Assembly (NCBI RefSeq): GCF_012911025.1
Contig: NZ_WUEI01000027.1
Location: forward strand, 1-51,532
DNA: 51,532 nt
Direction of reading: 5' to 3'
Source: Azoarcus sp. TTM-91
Lineage (GTDB): Bacteria; Pseudomonadota; Gammaproteobacteria; Burkholderiales; Rhodocyclaceae
Of the stretch, positions 17,670-27,267 are shown piece after piece. The first letter of the stretch is position 1. Each line of letters begins with the position of its first letter. A program made the position numbers and the translations under genes. Under the pieces are notes generated by a model. It saw only the letters and a list, made by a program, of their open reading frames with translations. It ran no database searches and had not been told where the DNA came from.

Positions 17670-18749
17670 TCAGGCAGTTGCCGCAAGCAGCTTGGCGAAC
17701 GCCTCGTCGAATTGAGCAAGCCCTTCTTTTTGCAATTGTTCCCCGGCGGCACTCAGATCTATGCCGCAACCGGCTAGCGCAGCATGGTGGGCGCGCGCCT
17801 CATCAATTCCGTCGGTCAGCGTGGAGGCCACCTTGCCGTGATCCCTCAGCGCGTTCAGCGTGCCATCCGGAAGGGTGTTGACAGTTTCCGGACCGATCAG
17901 TGGCTCGACGTAGAGCAGGTCACTGTAGGCCGGATTCTTGGTGCCGGTGCTGGCCCACAGCATGTACTGGGGGCGTGCTCCAGCGGCCCGGAGGACGGCG
18001 AACTCCGCACCGTGGAAACGCTCGCGGTAGCGTGCATAGGCCAGCTTGGCGGTGGAAACCGCGCTGGTGCCCCGCAGCGCCAAAGCCGCAGGCGTGCCTA
18101 TGGTTTCCAGCTGGTGATCCACCAGCGTATCCACGCGGGACAGGAAAAGGCTGGCGACGGACATGACGCTGCCGGGATCTCCCCCGCTGGCGCGCAGCCG
18201 TTCCAGTCCGCGAACGTAGGCGAGGGCGACCGCATCCACATGGGCCAGCGAGAACATCAGGGTGACATTCACACTGATGCCATGTCCGATCAGCGCCTCG
18301 ATGGCTTCCAGGCCGGCCGGGGTAGCAGGCACCTTGATCAGCAGGTTGGGTCGCGCCACTTCCTTCGCCAGGCGCAGACCAGCGGCCACTGTGCCGGCGG
18401 TGTCCGCTGCCAGTTCAGGCGAAACTTCCAGGCTGACGTAGCCCGCCGCACCGCTACTGTCGCGGAACAAAGGCAGCAACATGTCGCAGGCGCGCCGCAC
18501 GTCGGGAATCACCAGGCGCTCGTAGCGTTGTTCCGCGCTCAGCGCTTCCTGCTTCAGGGCGGTGAGGTCTTCTTCGTAGTAGCGGCCTCCGGCAATCGCC
18601 TTCTGGAAAATCGCCGGATTGGTGGTGATGCCGGCCACCCCGTCGTCGCTTAGCAGTCGGGCGAGCTGACCCTCGTTGAGCAGGGTGCGGGAGAGGTTAT
18701 CCAGCCAGATCTGCTGGCCGTGCTGACGGACTTGAAGCAGGGGATTCAT
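17670..18749 (-). CDS. tal: Transaldolase
   Basis: A 359-residue transaldolase of the pentose phosphate pathway, moving a dihydroxyacetone unit between sedoheptulose 7-phosphate and glyceraldehyde 3-phosphate. The Schiff-base lysine lies in NLLIKVPAT. The N-terminal SDDGVAGITTNPAIFQKAI and the SVNVTLMFSL strand are typical of the longer bacterial class (about 360 residues). It starts at an ATG at 18749 and lies 42 bases downstream of truC on the same strand. Confidence 0.95.
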   Translation of the reverse strand: MNPLLQVRQHGQQIWLDNLSRTLLNEGQLARLLSDDGVAGITTNPAIFQKAIAGGRYYEEDLTALKQEALSAEQRYERLVIPDVRRACDMLLPLFRDSSGAAGYVSLEVSPELAADTAGTVAAGLRLAKEVARPNLLIKVPATPAGLEAIEALIGHGISVNVTLMFSLAHVDAVALAYVRGLERLRASGGDPGSVMSVASLFLSRVDTLVDHQLETIGTPAALALRGTSAVSTAKLAYARYRERFHGAEFAVLRAAGARPQYMLWASTGTKNPAYSDLLYVEPLIGPETVNTLPDGTLNALRDHGKVASTLTDGIDEARAHHAALAGCGIDLSAAGEQLQKEGLAQFDEAFAKLLAATA

Positions 18750-18791
18750 GACGTTGTCGAACAGGCTGTTGGGACGGAAAAGCCGATTCTG

Positions 18792-19541
18792 CTACGAATC
18801 CGGGCCTGCCGAAAGCGAGGCGACCGCTTTGTCCCAACCCAGTGCATGGGCAACAGAGGTGAAATCGGCCGCTGGTGCTGCCTGGATGGAGACGCGAACG
18901 CCAGTGTGAGGATGTGTAAAGGCCATGCTGAAGCACGCCAGTAACAGGCGCTGACTGCCGAAGAGCTGCTGAAACAAGCGGTTGTGCTGGCCCTTGCCGA
19001 AGGTGGAGTCGCCGATGATCGGGTGGGCGATGTGTTTGAGATGGCGTCGGATCTGGTGACGCCGGCCGGTCAGCGGAGCCAACTCCAGCAAGGCGTAGCG
19101 GCTACTGGGATAGCGGTCCACCCGATAGGGCAGTTCGGCGGTCGCCAGCCTGCGATAGTGGGTCACCGCCTGCTGCGGAGCGTCGCTGGCGCCGGCTGGC
19201 AGGCGCTCCGCAGGGTCGTGCCGGCGGCTGAGTGCATGGTCTATGCGGCCTTGTTCTGCGGGATGGCCCCGCACGATGGCGGTATAGCGCTTCTCCACCT
19301 CGCCGAACTCGAAGCAACGGCTAAGGGCGCGGGCGCTGTCCTTGTCCAATGCGAACAACAGTACCCCGGATGTGCCTTTGTCCAGCCGATGCACCGGATG
19401 CACCCTGCGGCCCAGCTGGTCTCTAAGCAATTGAACGGCAAAGCGCTCCTCATGGGCGTCCAGGGCGCTGCGATGCACCAGCAGGCCGGAGGGCTTGTGT
19501 ATGGCGACCAACCCGTCGTCTTGGTAGAGGATTTCCAGCAT
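18792..19541 (-). CDS. truC: tRNA pseudouridine(65) synthase TruC
   Basis: A 249-residue RluA-family pseudouridine synthase close in length and sequence to E. coli TruC (MLEILYQDDGLVAIHKPSG at the N-terminus, HRLDKGTSGVLL with the catalytic Asp, then KRYTAIVRG, PAVTHY-like QAVTHYRRLAT, TGRRHQIRRHL and HPIIGDS). TruC converts U65 of certain tRNAs. An upstream in-frame start at 19745 would add 68 residues that overlap the sodB end and its terminator, so I reject it and start at the ATG at 19541. Confidence 0.9.
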   Translation of the reverse strand: MLEILYQDDGLVAIHKPSGLLVHRSALDAHEERFAVQLLRDQLGRRVHPVHRLDKGTSGVLLFALDKDSARALSRCFEFGEVEKRYTAIVRGHPAEQGRIDHALSRRHDPAERLPAGASDAPQQAVTHYRRLATAELPYRVDRYPSSRYALLELAPLTGRRHQIRRHLKHIAHPIIGDSTFGKGQHNRLFQQLFGSQRLLLACFSMAFTHPHTGVRVSIQAAPAADFTSVAHALGWDKAVASLSAGPDS

Positions 19542-19570
19542 GGCGCTGAGCTTGGGGATGAGTGCGGAAA

Positions 19571-19600
19571 ATAAAAAAGCGACCGGTGTTCCGGTCGCTT
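19571..19600 (-). terminator. Intrinsic terminator downstream of sodB
   Basis: A 10-bp perfect stem (19577-19586 with 19591-19600) has a TGTT loop on the plus strand. Read on the minus strand it is followed by a T-rich run. It lies 37 bases after the sodB stop and before truC. Confidence 0.9.
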
Positions 19601-19636
19601 CTCGGCAACGGGCGGCAAATCGCCGCCGGATGCGGA

Positions 19637-20221
19637 TCAGGCGAAGTTTTTCGCCGCGAACTCCCAGTTCGCCAGGCTCGCCAGGAAGGTGGCGATGAAG
19701 TCCGGGCGACGGTTGCGGTAGTCGATGTAGTAGGCGTGTTCCCACACGTCCAGTGTCAGCAGCGGCTTGTCGGCGGTGGTGAGGGGACAGCCGGCGCCGG
19801 TGGTATTCACGATATCGACGGAGCCGTCAGCTTTCTTCACCAGCCAGGTCCAGCCAGAGCCGAAGTTGCCGGCGGCGGAGGCGGAGAAAGCCTTCTTGAA
19901 GTCCTCGAAGGAGCCCCACTTGGCCTTGATGGCATCGGCCAGGGCGCCGGTGGGCTCACCGCCGCCGTTCGGCTTCAGGCTGCTCCAGAAGAAGGTGTGG
20001 TTCCAGATCTGGGCCGCGTTGTTGAACACGCCGCCGGCCGGAGCCTTCTTGATGATGGCTTCGAGATCCAGGTTCTCGTATTCGGTGCCCTTGATCAGGT
20101 TGTTCAGGTTGGTGACGTAGGCCTGATGGTGCTTGCCGTAGTGGAACTCCAGCGTCTCGGCAGAAATGTGCGGTGCCAGGGCGTCCTTGGCGTAAGGCAG
20201 CGGGGGCAATGTGTGTTCCAT
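19637..20221 (-). CDS. sodB: Iron superoxide dismutase
   Basis: A 194-residue superoxide dismutase. Metal ligands are H27, H75, D158 (DVWEHAYY) and H162. Q71 in AAQIWNH supplies the active-site glutamine from the N-terminal half, which is the mark of iron-type enzymes. It removes superoxide in the cytoplasm. It has its own promoter (20263-20292), an AGGAGA ribosome binding site and a terminator, so it is a one-gene transcript. Confidence 0.96.
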   Translation of the reverse strand: MEHTLPPLPYAKDALAPHISAETLEFHYGKHHQAYVTNLNNLIKGTEYENLDLEAIIKKAPAGGVFNNAAQIWNHTFFWSSLKPNGGGEPTGALADAIKAKWGSFEDFKKAFSASAAGNFGSGWTWLVKKADGSVDIVNTTGAGCPLTTADKPLLTLDVWEHAYYIDYRNRRPDFIATFLASLANWEFAAKNFA

Positions 20222-20262
20222 TGATCTCTCCTGTTTTTGATTCGGGGGTGGAAAGTCCGACG

Positions 20263-20292
20263 ATTCTAGTCAGGATTGAGCCAGCGTGACAA
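20263..20292 (-). promoter_or_regulatory. Sigma-70 promoter of sodB
   Basis: On the minus strand: TTGTCA, 18 nt, TAGAAT. This is 5 of 6 at both elements with acceptable spacing, about 40 bases before the sodB start. I see no obvious Fur or other operator. Confidence 0.75.
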
Positions 20293-20320
20293 TCCCGACA
20301 GGCGCCGATGTTAAGCGCAA

Positions 20321-20343
20321 GCGCGGGTTTCTGAAACCCGCGC
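20321..20343 (-). terminator. Possible terminator hairpin after xseA
   Basis: A perfect 10-bp stem (20321-20330 with 20334-20343) has a CTG loop, 44 bases after the xseA stop. The minus-strand sequence after it (TTGCGCTT) is only weakly T-rich, so it may be a terminator or a 3'-end stabiliser. It is also immediately upstream of the sodB promoter. Confidence 0.5.
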
Positions 20344-20386
20344 GGCAGCAAAAGCATATGCACTGCGTTGCTATGGAGTTCCCTCT

Positions 20387-21808
20387 TCAGGGGGTCTCCG
20401 GGGTTCCCGGGGTTTCCGGAGCGGGCGGAGCGTTGATGTCCGGCCTGGCGGCGAGCACCTGCGCATCGACCTTGCCGTGCGCCAGTTCCACCTCGATCGA
20501 ATCGCCGGGCCTCAGCTTTCCGACCGAGCGGAGAATGTTCCCGTTCCCATCCCGCGCGATGCTGTACCCGCGGGCCAGCACCGCTTCCGGAGCGAGGTGC
20601 AGGAGATGTGCCGACAAGCTGGCCAGTTGCTCACGGCGCCGGCGTTGGTGGACTTCGCTGCTGCGTAGCAGGCGCTGAGCGAGGCGCTCGCAGCGTTCCC
20701 GCGCCAGCGCGATCTCTGGCTGGCGGGATGCCAGTCTCAGTTGCAGGCGGGTTTGTTGGTCGCGCTTCCTTTCCAGTGCGCGTTGCAGGGCCGTCTGCAG
20801 GCGTTGGGAGAGATTGCCAAGTTCGGCTGCCGCGCGACGCAGGCGATCCCGCGGATGAGCCAGGCGAAGGGCGCTGCGGTCCAGCCGCTGTGACAGGGTC
20901 TCCACACGGCGTCCGGCTGCACGTTGCAGGCGCGCGGCCAAGGCGGCAATTGTCTGCCGGGCGGCCACGTAACCGGAGGTGGTCAGTTCGGCTGCGCCGG
21001 TGGGGGTGGGTGCGCGCAGATCGGCGGCGAAATCCGCAATTGTGAAATCGGTTTCGTGGCCGACACCGCTGACCACGGGTACCGGGCAGGCCCGGATGGC
21101 GCGGGCGAGGGCTTCATCGTTGAAGCTCCAGAGATCCTCGATGCTGCCGCCCCCACGAACCAGCAGCAGGGCGTCCACTCCGTCTGCCGCTGCGCGGGCA
21201 CCGGCCTGGGCCACGGCTGCGCTTAGGCGGGCGGCGGCGTCAGCGCCCTGGACGGCGCTGGGATAAAGGACCACGTCGAGATGCGGTGCGCGCCGGCGGA
21301 GGGTGGACAGCACGTCCTGCAGCGCGGCGGCGGCAGGAGAGGTCACGATGCCCACGCCGCGCGGATAACGGGGCAGCGGCCGGCGGGTGGCCGGGTCGAA
21401 CAGGCCTTCCGCCGCGAGCTTGTCCTTCAGCCGGTTGAACGCTTCGTACAGATTGCCGATCCCGGCTGGACGCAGCGCTTCGATGCTCAGCTGGTAGTCG
21501 CCGCGCACCTCGTACAGCGTGACCAGCGCACGAGCCTCTACACGCATGCCGTTTTCCGGCCTGAAAGCGAGCAGTTGCGCACGGTTGCGCCACATGGTGC
21601 AACGCACCTGTGCCTGTTCATCTTTCAGCGTGAAATAGAGGTGGCCGGAAGAGGCGCGGGTGAGGTTGGAAATCTCGCCCGCTACCCACAGGAGTGGAAT
21701 CGAGGCTTCCAGGGTCTCGCGCGCCAAGCGGTTCAGCGCAGCGACGCTAAGCACCTGTGGTCGTGGGGCAAAACCGGAGCTGTCCGTCAGGAGGAGATCG
21801 TTCGACAT
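20387..21808 (-). CDS. xseA: Exodeoxyribonuclease VII large subunit
   Basis: A 473-residue protein with an N-terminal OB-fold (LLWVAGEISNLTRASSGHLYFTLKDE), the catalytic core (GVGIVTSPAAAALQD, LLLVRGGGSIEDLWSFNDE, VVSGVGHETDFTIADFAADLRAPTPTGAAEL in pieces) and a long coiled-coil. XseA with XseB degrades single-stranded DNA. xseB is not adjacent. I used the ATG at 21808; a TTG at 21853 would add 15 residues without support. Confidence 0.95.
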   Translation of the reverse strand: MSNDLLLTDSSGFAPRPQVLSVAALNRLARETLEASIPLLWVAGEISNLTRASSGHLYFTLKDEQAQVRCTMWRNRAQLLAFRPENGMRVEARALVTLYEVRGDYQLSIEALRPAGIGNLYEAFNRLKDKLAAEGLFDPATRRPLPRYPRGVGIVTSPAAAALQDVLSTLRRRAPHLDVVLYPSAVQGADAAARLSAAVAQAGARAAADGVDALLLVRGGGSIEDLWSFNDEALARAIRACPVPVVSGVGHETDFTIADFAADLRAPTPTGAAELTTSGYVAARQTIAALAARLQRAAGRRVETLSQRLDRSALRLAHPRDRLRRAAAELGNLSQRLQTALQRALERKRDQQTRLQLRLASRQPEIALARERCERLAQRLLRSSEVHQRRRREQLASLSAHLLHLAPEAVLARGYSIARDGNGNILRSVGKLRPGDSIEVELAHGKVDAQVLAARPDINAPPAPETPGTPETP

Positions 21809-21823
21809 AGGCGGCGGATTGTA

Positions 21824-22123
21824 GCGGAATCCACAGGGGAGGCCGCCTGTCAAGCCGTAATCTGCAAGTCCTTGATGGTACAGGGATGATTTTTAAGTCT
21901 ATGAAATATATGAATTAATTCGTTGCTTATTTTTTCGGCAGAGCAAGCAGGTGCTTGGTGTGACGGGGAATTGGGGAAGATTCCGGAAATAACCCACAAA
22001 GTTATCCACAGCTTTTGTGGATTGATGTGGGAGTCCGCTTCGTCTTCGCCATGATGGGCTCGCTTGCCGGCACGGCGCCAAGGGCGCTAGAGTTCCGCCT
22101 TTCCCTCAGCGAGGTTTTTCCGC
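21824..22123. other. AT-rich intergenic region with a consensus DnaA box
   Basis: About 300 bases between divergent xseA and exbB. Positions about 21885-21940 are strikingly AT-rich. At 22002-22010 there is a perfect DnaA-box sequence, TTATCCACA. Its last bases form a hairpin with TGTGGAT at 22016-22022. The exbB promoter must lie here, but I cannot assign its elements. No protein gene is convincing. Confidence 0.6.
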
Positions 22124-22732
22124 GTGTTCGCGATCATCCAGGCCGTCGGCTGGCCTATCTGGCCGCTGCTGCTTGCGTCTGTCGTAGCCGTTGCATTGAT
22201 CATAGAGCGGTCCATCTCGCTACGCCGGGCTCGTGTCGTGCCCGCGGGCTTGCTGGACAACGTCCTGGCGGACTTCCGCCAGCGCGGGGTGTCGCCGGAA
22301 ATGGTGGAGCGCGTCTCGGCGCATTCCCCTTTCGGCCGGGTGCTGGCCGCCGGGCTGCGCAACATCAACAGCTCCCGCGAAGTCATGAAGGAAGCGATAG
22401 AGGAGAGCGGCCAGGCGGTGGTGCACGAACTGGAACGTTTCCTTACCACGCTGGGAACCATCGCTTCCATCAGCCCTTTGCTTGGCCTGTTCGGCACCAT
22501 CGTCGGCATGATCGAGATCTTTGCCTCCCAAGGCACCAGCGGCGCCAATCCGGCGCAACTCGCCCAAGGCATCTCCGTCGCGCTCTATACCACCGGTTTC
22601 GGCCTGGTGATAGCCATTCCATCGATGATCTTCTGGCGCCACTTCCGCCGCCTGATCGACGATTTCGTGGTGGACATGGAGCAACAGGCAGTCAAGCTGG
22701 TCGAGGTGGCCCATGGCGACCGCGAGGCCTGA
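22124..22732 (+). CDS. exbB: ExbB/TolQ-family proton channel subunit
   Basis: A 202-residue inner-membrane protein of the MotA/TolQ/ExbB family, with a transmembrane helix at residues about 9-27 and two more around 110-130 and 155-175 (ISPLLGLFGTIVGMI; VALYTTGFGLVIAIPS). With ExbD it converts the proton gradient into movement of TonB or a TonB-like partner. No tonB lies nearby; the position ahead of lpxK suggests an envelope role. The start is a GTG at 22124 with GAGG upstream. Confidence 0.9.
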   Translation: MFAIIQAVGWPIWPLLLASVVAVALIIERSISLRRARVVPAGLLDNVLADFRQRGVSPEMVERVSAHSPFGRVLAAGLRNINSSREVMKEAIEESGQAVVHELERFLTTLGTIASISPLLGLFGTIVGMIEIFASQGTSGANPAQLAQGISVALYTTGFGLVIAIPSMIFWRHFRRLIDDFVVDMEQQAVKLVEVAHGDREA

Positions 22733-22741
22733 GGCAGGGCG

Positions 22742-23164
22742 ATGAAGTTCCGCCGCCTGGGCCGCCGGCAGGAAGAGCCGGAGATCAATCTGATCCCGCT
22801 GATCGATGTGGTGCTGGTGATCATCATCTTCCTGATGCTGACGACGACTTTCTCCAAGGTGTCCGGGCTGGAGATCAATCTGCCGTCCGCAGCCTCGGAG
22901 GGCAGCGACACCGTGGCCAACGAAATCGCGGTGGCAGTGACCGCCAGTGGTGATGTGCTGGTCAACCGGCAGCCTGTGGTCGGCCGCGACATCGATGCCA
23001 TTGCCGGCGCGCTGGGCAAAGCGGTGCCGCCCGGCAAGGAGCCCATCGTGGTCATCAGTGCCGATGCCAAGGCGGCCCATCAGAGCGTGATAGACATCAT
23101 GCAGGCCGCCCAGCGCGTCGGGCTGGCGCACATCACTTTCGCAACCCAAAGTCCTCCCCAGTAA
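22742..23164 (+). CDS. exbD: ExbD/TolR-family biopolymer transport protein
   Basis: A 140-residue protein with one N-terminal transmembrane helix and a periplasmic domain. The essential channel aspartate is in INLIPLIDVVLVIIIFLML. It pairs with ExbB, 9 bases upstream. lpxK begins 6 bases after its stop, indicating one transcript exbB-exbD-lpxK-Trm112-kdsB. Confidence 0.94.
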   Translation: MKFRRLGRRQEEPEINLIPLIDVVLVIIIFLMLTTTFSKVSGLEINLPSAASEGSDTVANEIAVAVTASGDVLVNRQPVVGRDIDAIAGALGKAVPPGKEPIVVISADAKAAHQSVIDIMQAAQRVGLAHITFATQSPPQ

Positions 23165-23170
23165 TCCCGA

Positions 23171-24184
23171 ATGCCGGCGGCCTCTCCCGCTTTCTGGCAA
23201 GAGCGCGGCGCGGCGGGTGTCAGCCTGCTGCCACTGGCTGCGCTGTTTCGCGTCCTTTCCACATTGCGTCGTTCCGCCTTCCGCCGGGGGGTGAAGGTGG
23301 CGGTGCGACTGCCGGTGCCTGTCGTGGTGGTGGGGAACATCGCGGTGGGCGGAAGTGGCAAGACGCCGGTGGTGGATTGGCTGGTCGGCGTGCTGCGGCA
23401 GCATGGTTACCGGCCGGGAATCGTCAGCCGGGGGTATGGGGGAGCGGAGCCAGGGCCCTGCCTGGTGCCGGTGGGTGGCGCGGCGCAGCAGTACGGTGAC
23501 GAGCCGCTGCTGCTCTCGCGCTTGACCGGATGTCCGGTCGCCATCGGCCGGGACCGGCCCGCTGCCGGGGCGCTGTTGCTGCAAGCCCATCCTGACTGCG
23601 ATGTGATCGTTTCAGATGACGGCATGCAGCACTACCGCCTTGCGCGTGATGTCGAGATTGCGGTTGTGGACGAAGCGGTGCTGGGTAATTGCTGGCCGCT
23701 GCCGGCGGGGCCGCTGCGCGAAGGTTTGTCCCGGCTGCGGGAGGTGGATCTCGTCATCGCCCACGGTGCGCTTTCCGACGGCTTGCGGGCGCGCATCGGC
23801 CATGGGCACGTCTTTCCGATGGAACTTGTGGGCGAGCGTTTCCGCACCCTGGACGACGGCGGGTGTTCGGTTTCCGCCGCGCATTTCCAGGGGCGAAAGA
23901 CACACGCGCTGGCGGGTATCGGGCGCCCCGAGCGGTTTTTTGCTCAGCTGGAGGGCATGGGCCTGGAGGTGGAGCGCCACGCCTTTCCCGATCATCATGC
24001 CTTTGTGCCGGCCGATCTGGATTTTGCCCCGGGCGAGGCGAAGATTATGACCAGCAAGGATGCGGTAAAATGCGCGCCTTTCGCTACCGCGGACTGCTGG
24101 GAGTTTCCGGTTCAGGCCCGCATCGGTTCGGGTGCCGCCGACCGAATTCTGGAGAAGTTGAGTAATGGACGCCAGACTGCTTGA
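23171..24184 (+). CDS. lpxK: Tetraacyldisaccharide 4'-kinase
   Basis: A 337-residue membrane-associated kinase that adds the 4'-phosphate in lipid A synthesis. The P-loop reads [12 protein letters not shown], and the family motifs [18 protein letters not shown] and LPAGPLRE are present. The N-terminal hydrophobic region anchors it to the inner membrane. Its 3' end overlaps the next gene by 20 bases. Placement beside kdsB groups outer-membrane lipid A and Kdo synthesis. Confidence 0.95.
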   Translation: MPAASPAFWQERGAAGVSLLPLAALFRVLSTLRRSAFRRGVKVAVRLPVPVVVVGNIAVGGSGKTPVVDWLVGVLRQHGYRPGIVSRGYGGAEPGPCLVPVGGAAQQYGDEPLLLSRLTGCPVAIGRDRPAAGALLLQAHPDCDVIVSDDGMQHYRLARDVEIAVVDEAVLGNCWPLPAGPLREGLSRLREVDLVIAHGALSDGLRARIGHGHVFPMELVGERFRTLDDGGCSVSAAHFQGRKTHALAGIGRPERFFAQLEGMGLEVERHAFPDHHAFVPADLDFAPGEAKIMTSKDAVKCAPFATADCWEFPVQARIGSGAADRILEKLSNGRQTA

Positions 24185-24353
24185 GATTCTTGTCTGCCCG
24201 GTTTGCAAGGGCCCCCTGGACTACCTGAAGGACAAGCAGGAACTGGTCTGTAAGGCCGACCGATTAGGCTTTCCGATCCGCGACGGCATTCCTGTCATGC
24301 TGGAAGACGAGGCGCGCGGCCTTTCCGCTGAAGAAGTAGACGCGCTGCGCTGA
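24165..24353 (+). CDS. Trm112/YcaR-family small protein
   Basis: A 62-residue protein of the Trm112 family, [16 protein letters not shown] with a CPVC motif and a single later Cys, then [11 protein letters not shown]. In E. coli the homologue YcaR lies between lpxK and kdsB, as here. The biochemical role in bacteria is unclear; it may bind zinc or assist methyltransferases. It overlaps lpxK by 20 bases and has GGAG before its ATG. Confidence 0.92.
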   Translation: MDARLLEILVCPVCKGPLDYLKDKQELVCKADRLGFPIRDGIPVMLEDEARGLSAEEVDALR

Positions 24354-24366
24354 AGAAGGGGCGGCC

Positions 24367-25137
24367 ATGACGACCTCCTTCCGGGTAGTGATTCCTGCCC
24401 GTCATTCGTCGACGCGCCTCCCTGGCAAGCCCTTGCTGGATATCGCGGGCAAGCCGATGGTGGTGCGGGTGCTGGAGCGCGCTAGGCTGGCAGGTGCCGC
24501 CGAAATCTGGGTGGCTACCGACCATGAAGGCATCCACGCCGCGGTTCAGGCCACGGGCGGCCAGGCAATCATGACCCGTGCGGACCATCCGAGCGGAACC
24601 GATCGCCTTGCAGAGGTGGCTGTGCGCCTGGGCTGGGCCGATGGAGACATCGTGGTCAATGTTCAGGGCGACGAACCGCTGATCGCCCCCGAGCTGATTG
24701 CCTCGGTAGCCAGGGCGCTAGCGGCCGATGCAGGAGCCTCCATCGCCACCGCGGCACATCCGCTGGAGGATGTAGCCGAAGTCTTCAATCCCAATGTGGT
24801 GAAAGTCGTGTGCGACGCCCGTGGCCGCGCACTGTATTTTTCACGTGCTCCCATCCCTTGGGCGAGAGATGCCTGGTCGGCCGATCGTTCGGAGCTGCCG
24901 CCGGCGCTGCCGATGCTGCGCCATGTCGGGCTTTACGCTTATCGAGTGGGCTTCCTGAAGCAATATGCGCAACTGGCGCCCTCGCCGCTGGAACAGTGGG
25001 AGGCCCTGGAGCAGTTGCGTGCGCTATGGCATGGCCACGGCATCGGCGTGGTTGTGCTGGAGGAGGCTCCGGCTGCTGGTGTGGATACGGCGGAAGATCT
25101 GGAGCGGGTGCGTCTGGCCTTCGCAGCAAATGCTTGA
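24367..25137 (+). CDS. kdsB: 3-deoxy-manno-octulosonate cytidylyltransferase
   Basis: A 256-residue CMP-Kdo synthetase activating Kdo for lipopolysaccharide inner core. The CTP-binding N-terminus reads [14 protein letters not shown], followed by [26 protein letters not shown] and RHVGLYAYR. It follows the Trm112 gene by 13 bases. Confidence 0.96.
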   Translation: MTTSFRVVIPARHSSTRLPGKPLLDIAGKPMVVRVLERARLAGAAEIWVATDHEGIHAAVQATGGQAIMTRADHPSGTDRLAEVAVRLGWADGDIVVNVQGDEPLIAPELIASVARALAADAGASIATAAHPLEDVAEVFNPNVVKVVCDARGRALYFSRAPIPWARDAWSADRSELPPALPMLRHVGLYAYRVGFLKQYAQLAPSPLEQWEALEQLRALWHGHGIGVVVLEEAPAAGVDTAEDLERVRLAFAANA

Positions 25138-25155
25138 AAAAGTGCGGGATTTTGT

Positions 25156-25902
<747 letters not shown>

Positions 25903-25936
25903 TCCTGGCTCCAGCCTGAGCAGGCGGGGTGTTTTC

Positions 25937-25970
25937 AACGGCCGGTTCCTGACGGATGCCGGCCGTTTTC
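25937..25970 (+). terminator. Intrinsic terminator after adk
   Basis: A 9-bp stem (25937-25945 with 25959-25967) has a 13-nt loop, followed by TTTTC. It contains the ATG at 25956, so that ATG is an unlikely start for the downstream phosphofructokinase. Confidence 0.8.
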
Positions 25971-25988
25971 ATTTGCACGGATGGTGAA

Positions 25989-27245
25989 GTGAGCGCGCTC
26001 AATCTCCTTTATGCCCAGGCCGGCGGTGTTACCGCGGTGATCAATGCCAGCGCCGCCGGAGTGATCCGGGCGGCGCGGTCTGCCGGGCCCGGGATAGGCC
26101 GGGTGCTGGCAGCCCGCCATGGTGCGCTCGGGGTGCTGGGCGAAGACCTGGTGGATACCGCGGGCTGGTCGGACGACGATCTTGCGCGCTTGGCGCAGAC
26201 GCCGGGTGGCGCCTTCGGCTCCTGCCGTTTCGATCTGGATGCGCTGGCCGATAATCCCGCCCAGTACGATCGCCTGTTCGACGTGCTGGGCGCTCATCGC
26301 ATAGGTGCCTTTCTCTACAACGGTGGCAATGGCTCGATGGAGACCGTCGCTAAGATTTCCGCCGCAGCGCGGGCGAGGGGCTATCCGCTCTGCGCCATCG
26401 GCGTGCCCAAGACGGTGGACAACGACCTGGAGGGCAGCGACTGCTCGCCGGGTTTCGGCTCGGCGGCCAAATATCTGGCGACTTCCATGCTAGAGGCTGG
26501 TTTGGACCTTGCCGCAATGCGCAGCCGCCGAGGGCGGGTGTTTGTCATGGAGGTGATGGGGCGCAATGCCGGCTGGTTGGCGGCTGCCACGGCGCTGGCA
26601 GCGGAGGGGGCGGAGCAGGCGCCGCACATCGTCCTGGTGCCCGAAGTGGCGTTCGACGAGGAGGCTTTTCTTGCCGAGGTTCGCCGAGTGGTGGAACGCA
26701 TTGGCTACTGCGCGGTGACCGTGGCTGAGGGGTTGAAGCGTGCCGATGGTAGCCTGGTGATGGAGCAGGGGCAGGATGCGGCAGGCCACATCCAGCTTGG
26801 TGGGGCGGGGCAGTGCATCGCCCGGCTGGTGGGCGAGCGGCTGGGCTACAAGTATCACTGGTCCATTCCGGATTATCTGCAGCGGGCCGCCGGGCACTGG
26901 CGCTCGGCCACCGACCATGCCCAGGCGCTCGCGGTGGGCGAGGCGGCTGTGCGCTATGCGCTGGAAGGTCGGGATGGCGTGATGCCGGCGATCCGCCGCC
27001 TCAGTGATCAGCCCTATCGTTGGGATATCCAGGCGGTGGATGTGGCCGCCATCGCCAATCTGGAGCGCCGTCTGCCCGCCGCCTTCCTGCGGGCGGACGG
27101 CTTGCATGTCTCTGCGGAGGGGCTGCGTCATCTACGGCCCCTGATTGAGGGCGAATTGCTACCGTCGACCTTGGGCGGATTGCCAGATTACCGCCTGCCT
27201 GCGCTGCCGGCAGTACCTCGGTTGCTGCCGGCTTATCCGGCCTGA
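25989..27245 (+). CDS. pfp: 6-phosphofructokinase, PPi-type family with mixed donor residues
   Basis: A 418-residue phosphofructokinase phosphorylating fructose 6-phosphate in glycolysis. Length and GVPKTVDNDL (Lys at the E. coli 124 position) mark the pyrophosphate-using family. However, the phosphate-donor loop reads YNGGNGSM, with Gly where PPi enzymes usually have Asp (E. coli position 104) and Asn in place of the preceding Asp. The donor is thus uncertain. Other family motifs (EVMGRNAGWLAA, TVAEGLKR) are intact. I prefer the GTG at 25989 (VSALNLLYAQAGG), because an upstream ATG lies in the adk terminator loop. Confidence 0.87.
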   Translation: MSALNLLYAQAGGVTAVINASAAGVIRAARSAGPGIGRVLAARHGALGVLGEDLVDTAGWSDDDLARLAQTPGGAFGSCRFDLDALADNPAQYDRLFDVLGAHRIGAFLYNGGNGSMETVAKISAAARARGYPLCAIGVPKTVDNDLEGSDCSPGFGSAAKYLATSMLEAGLDLAAMRSRRGRVFVMEVMGRNAGWLAAATALAAEGAEQAPHIVLVPEVAFDEEAFLAEVRRVVERIGYCAVTVAEGLKRADGSLVMEQGQDAAGHIQLGGAGQCIARLVGERLGYKYHWSIPDYLQRAAGHWRSATDHAQALAVGEAAVRYALEGRDGVMPAIRRLSDQPYRWDIQAVDVAAIANLERRLPAAFLRADGLHVSAEGLRHLRPLIEGELLPSTLGGLPDYRLPALPAVPRLLPAYPA

Positions 27246-27267
27246 GCGCGCCCGGGGTGGGTGAGTC

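Noticed and set aside
21818..21853. TTGACA and TACAAT on the minus strand before xseA
   Set aside because: The 24-nt spacing is too long for a sigma-70 promoter, and the start codon would lie about at the transcript start.
25956..25988. An ATG start for the phosphofructokinase at 25956
   Set aside because: It lies in the loop of the adk terminator; the family begins close to the GTG at 25989.
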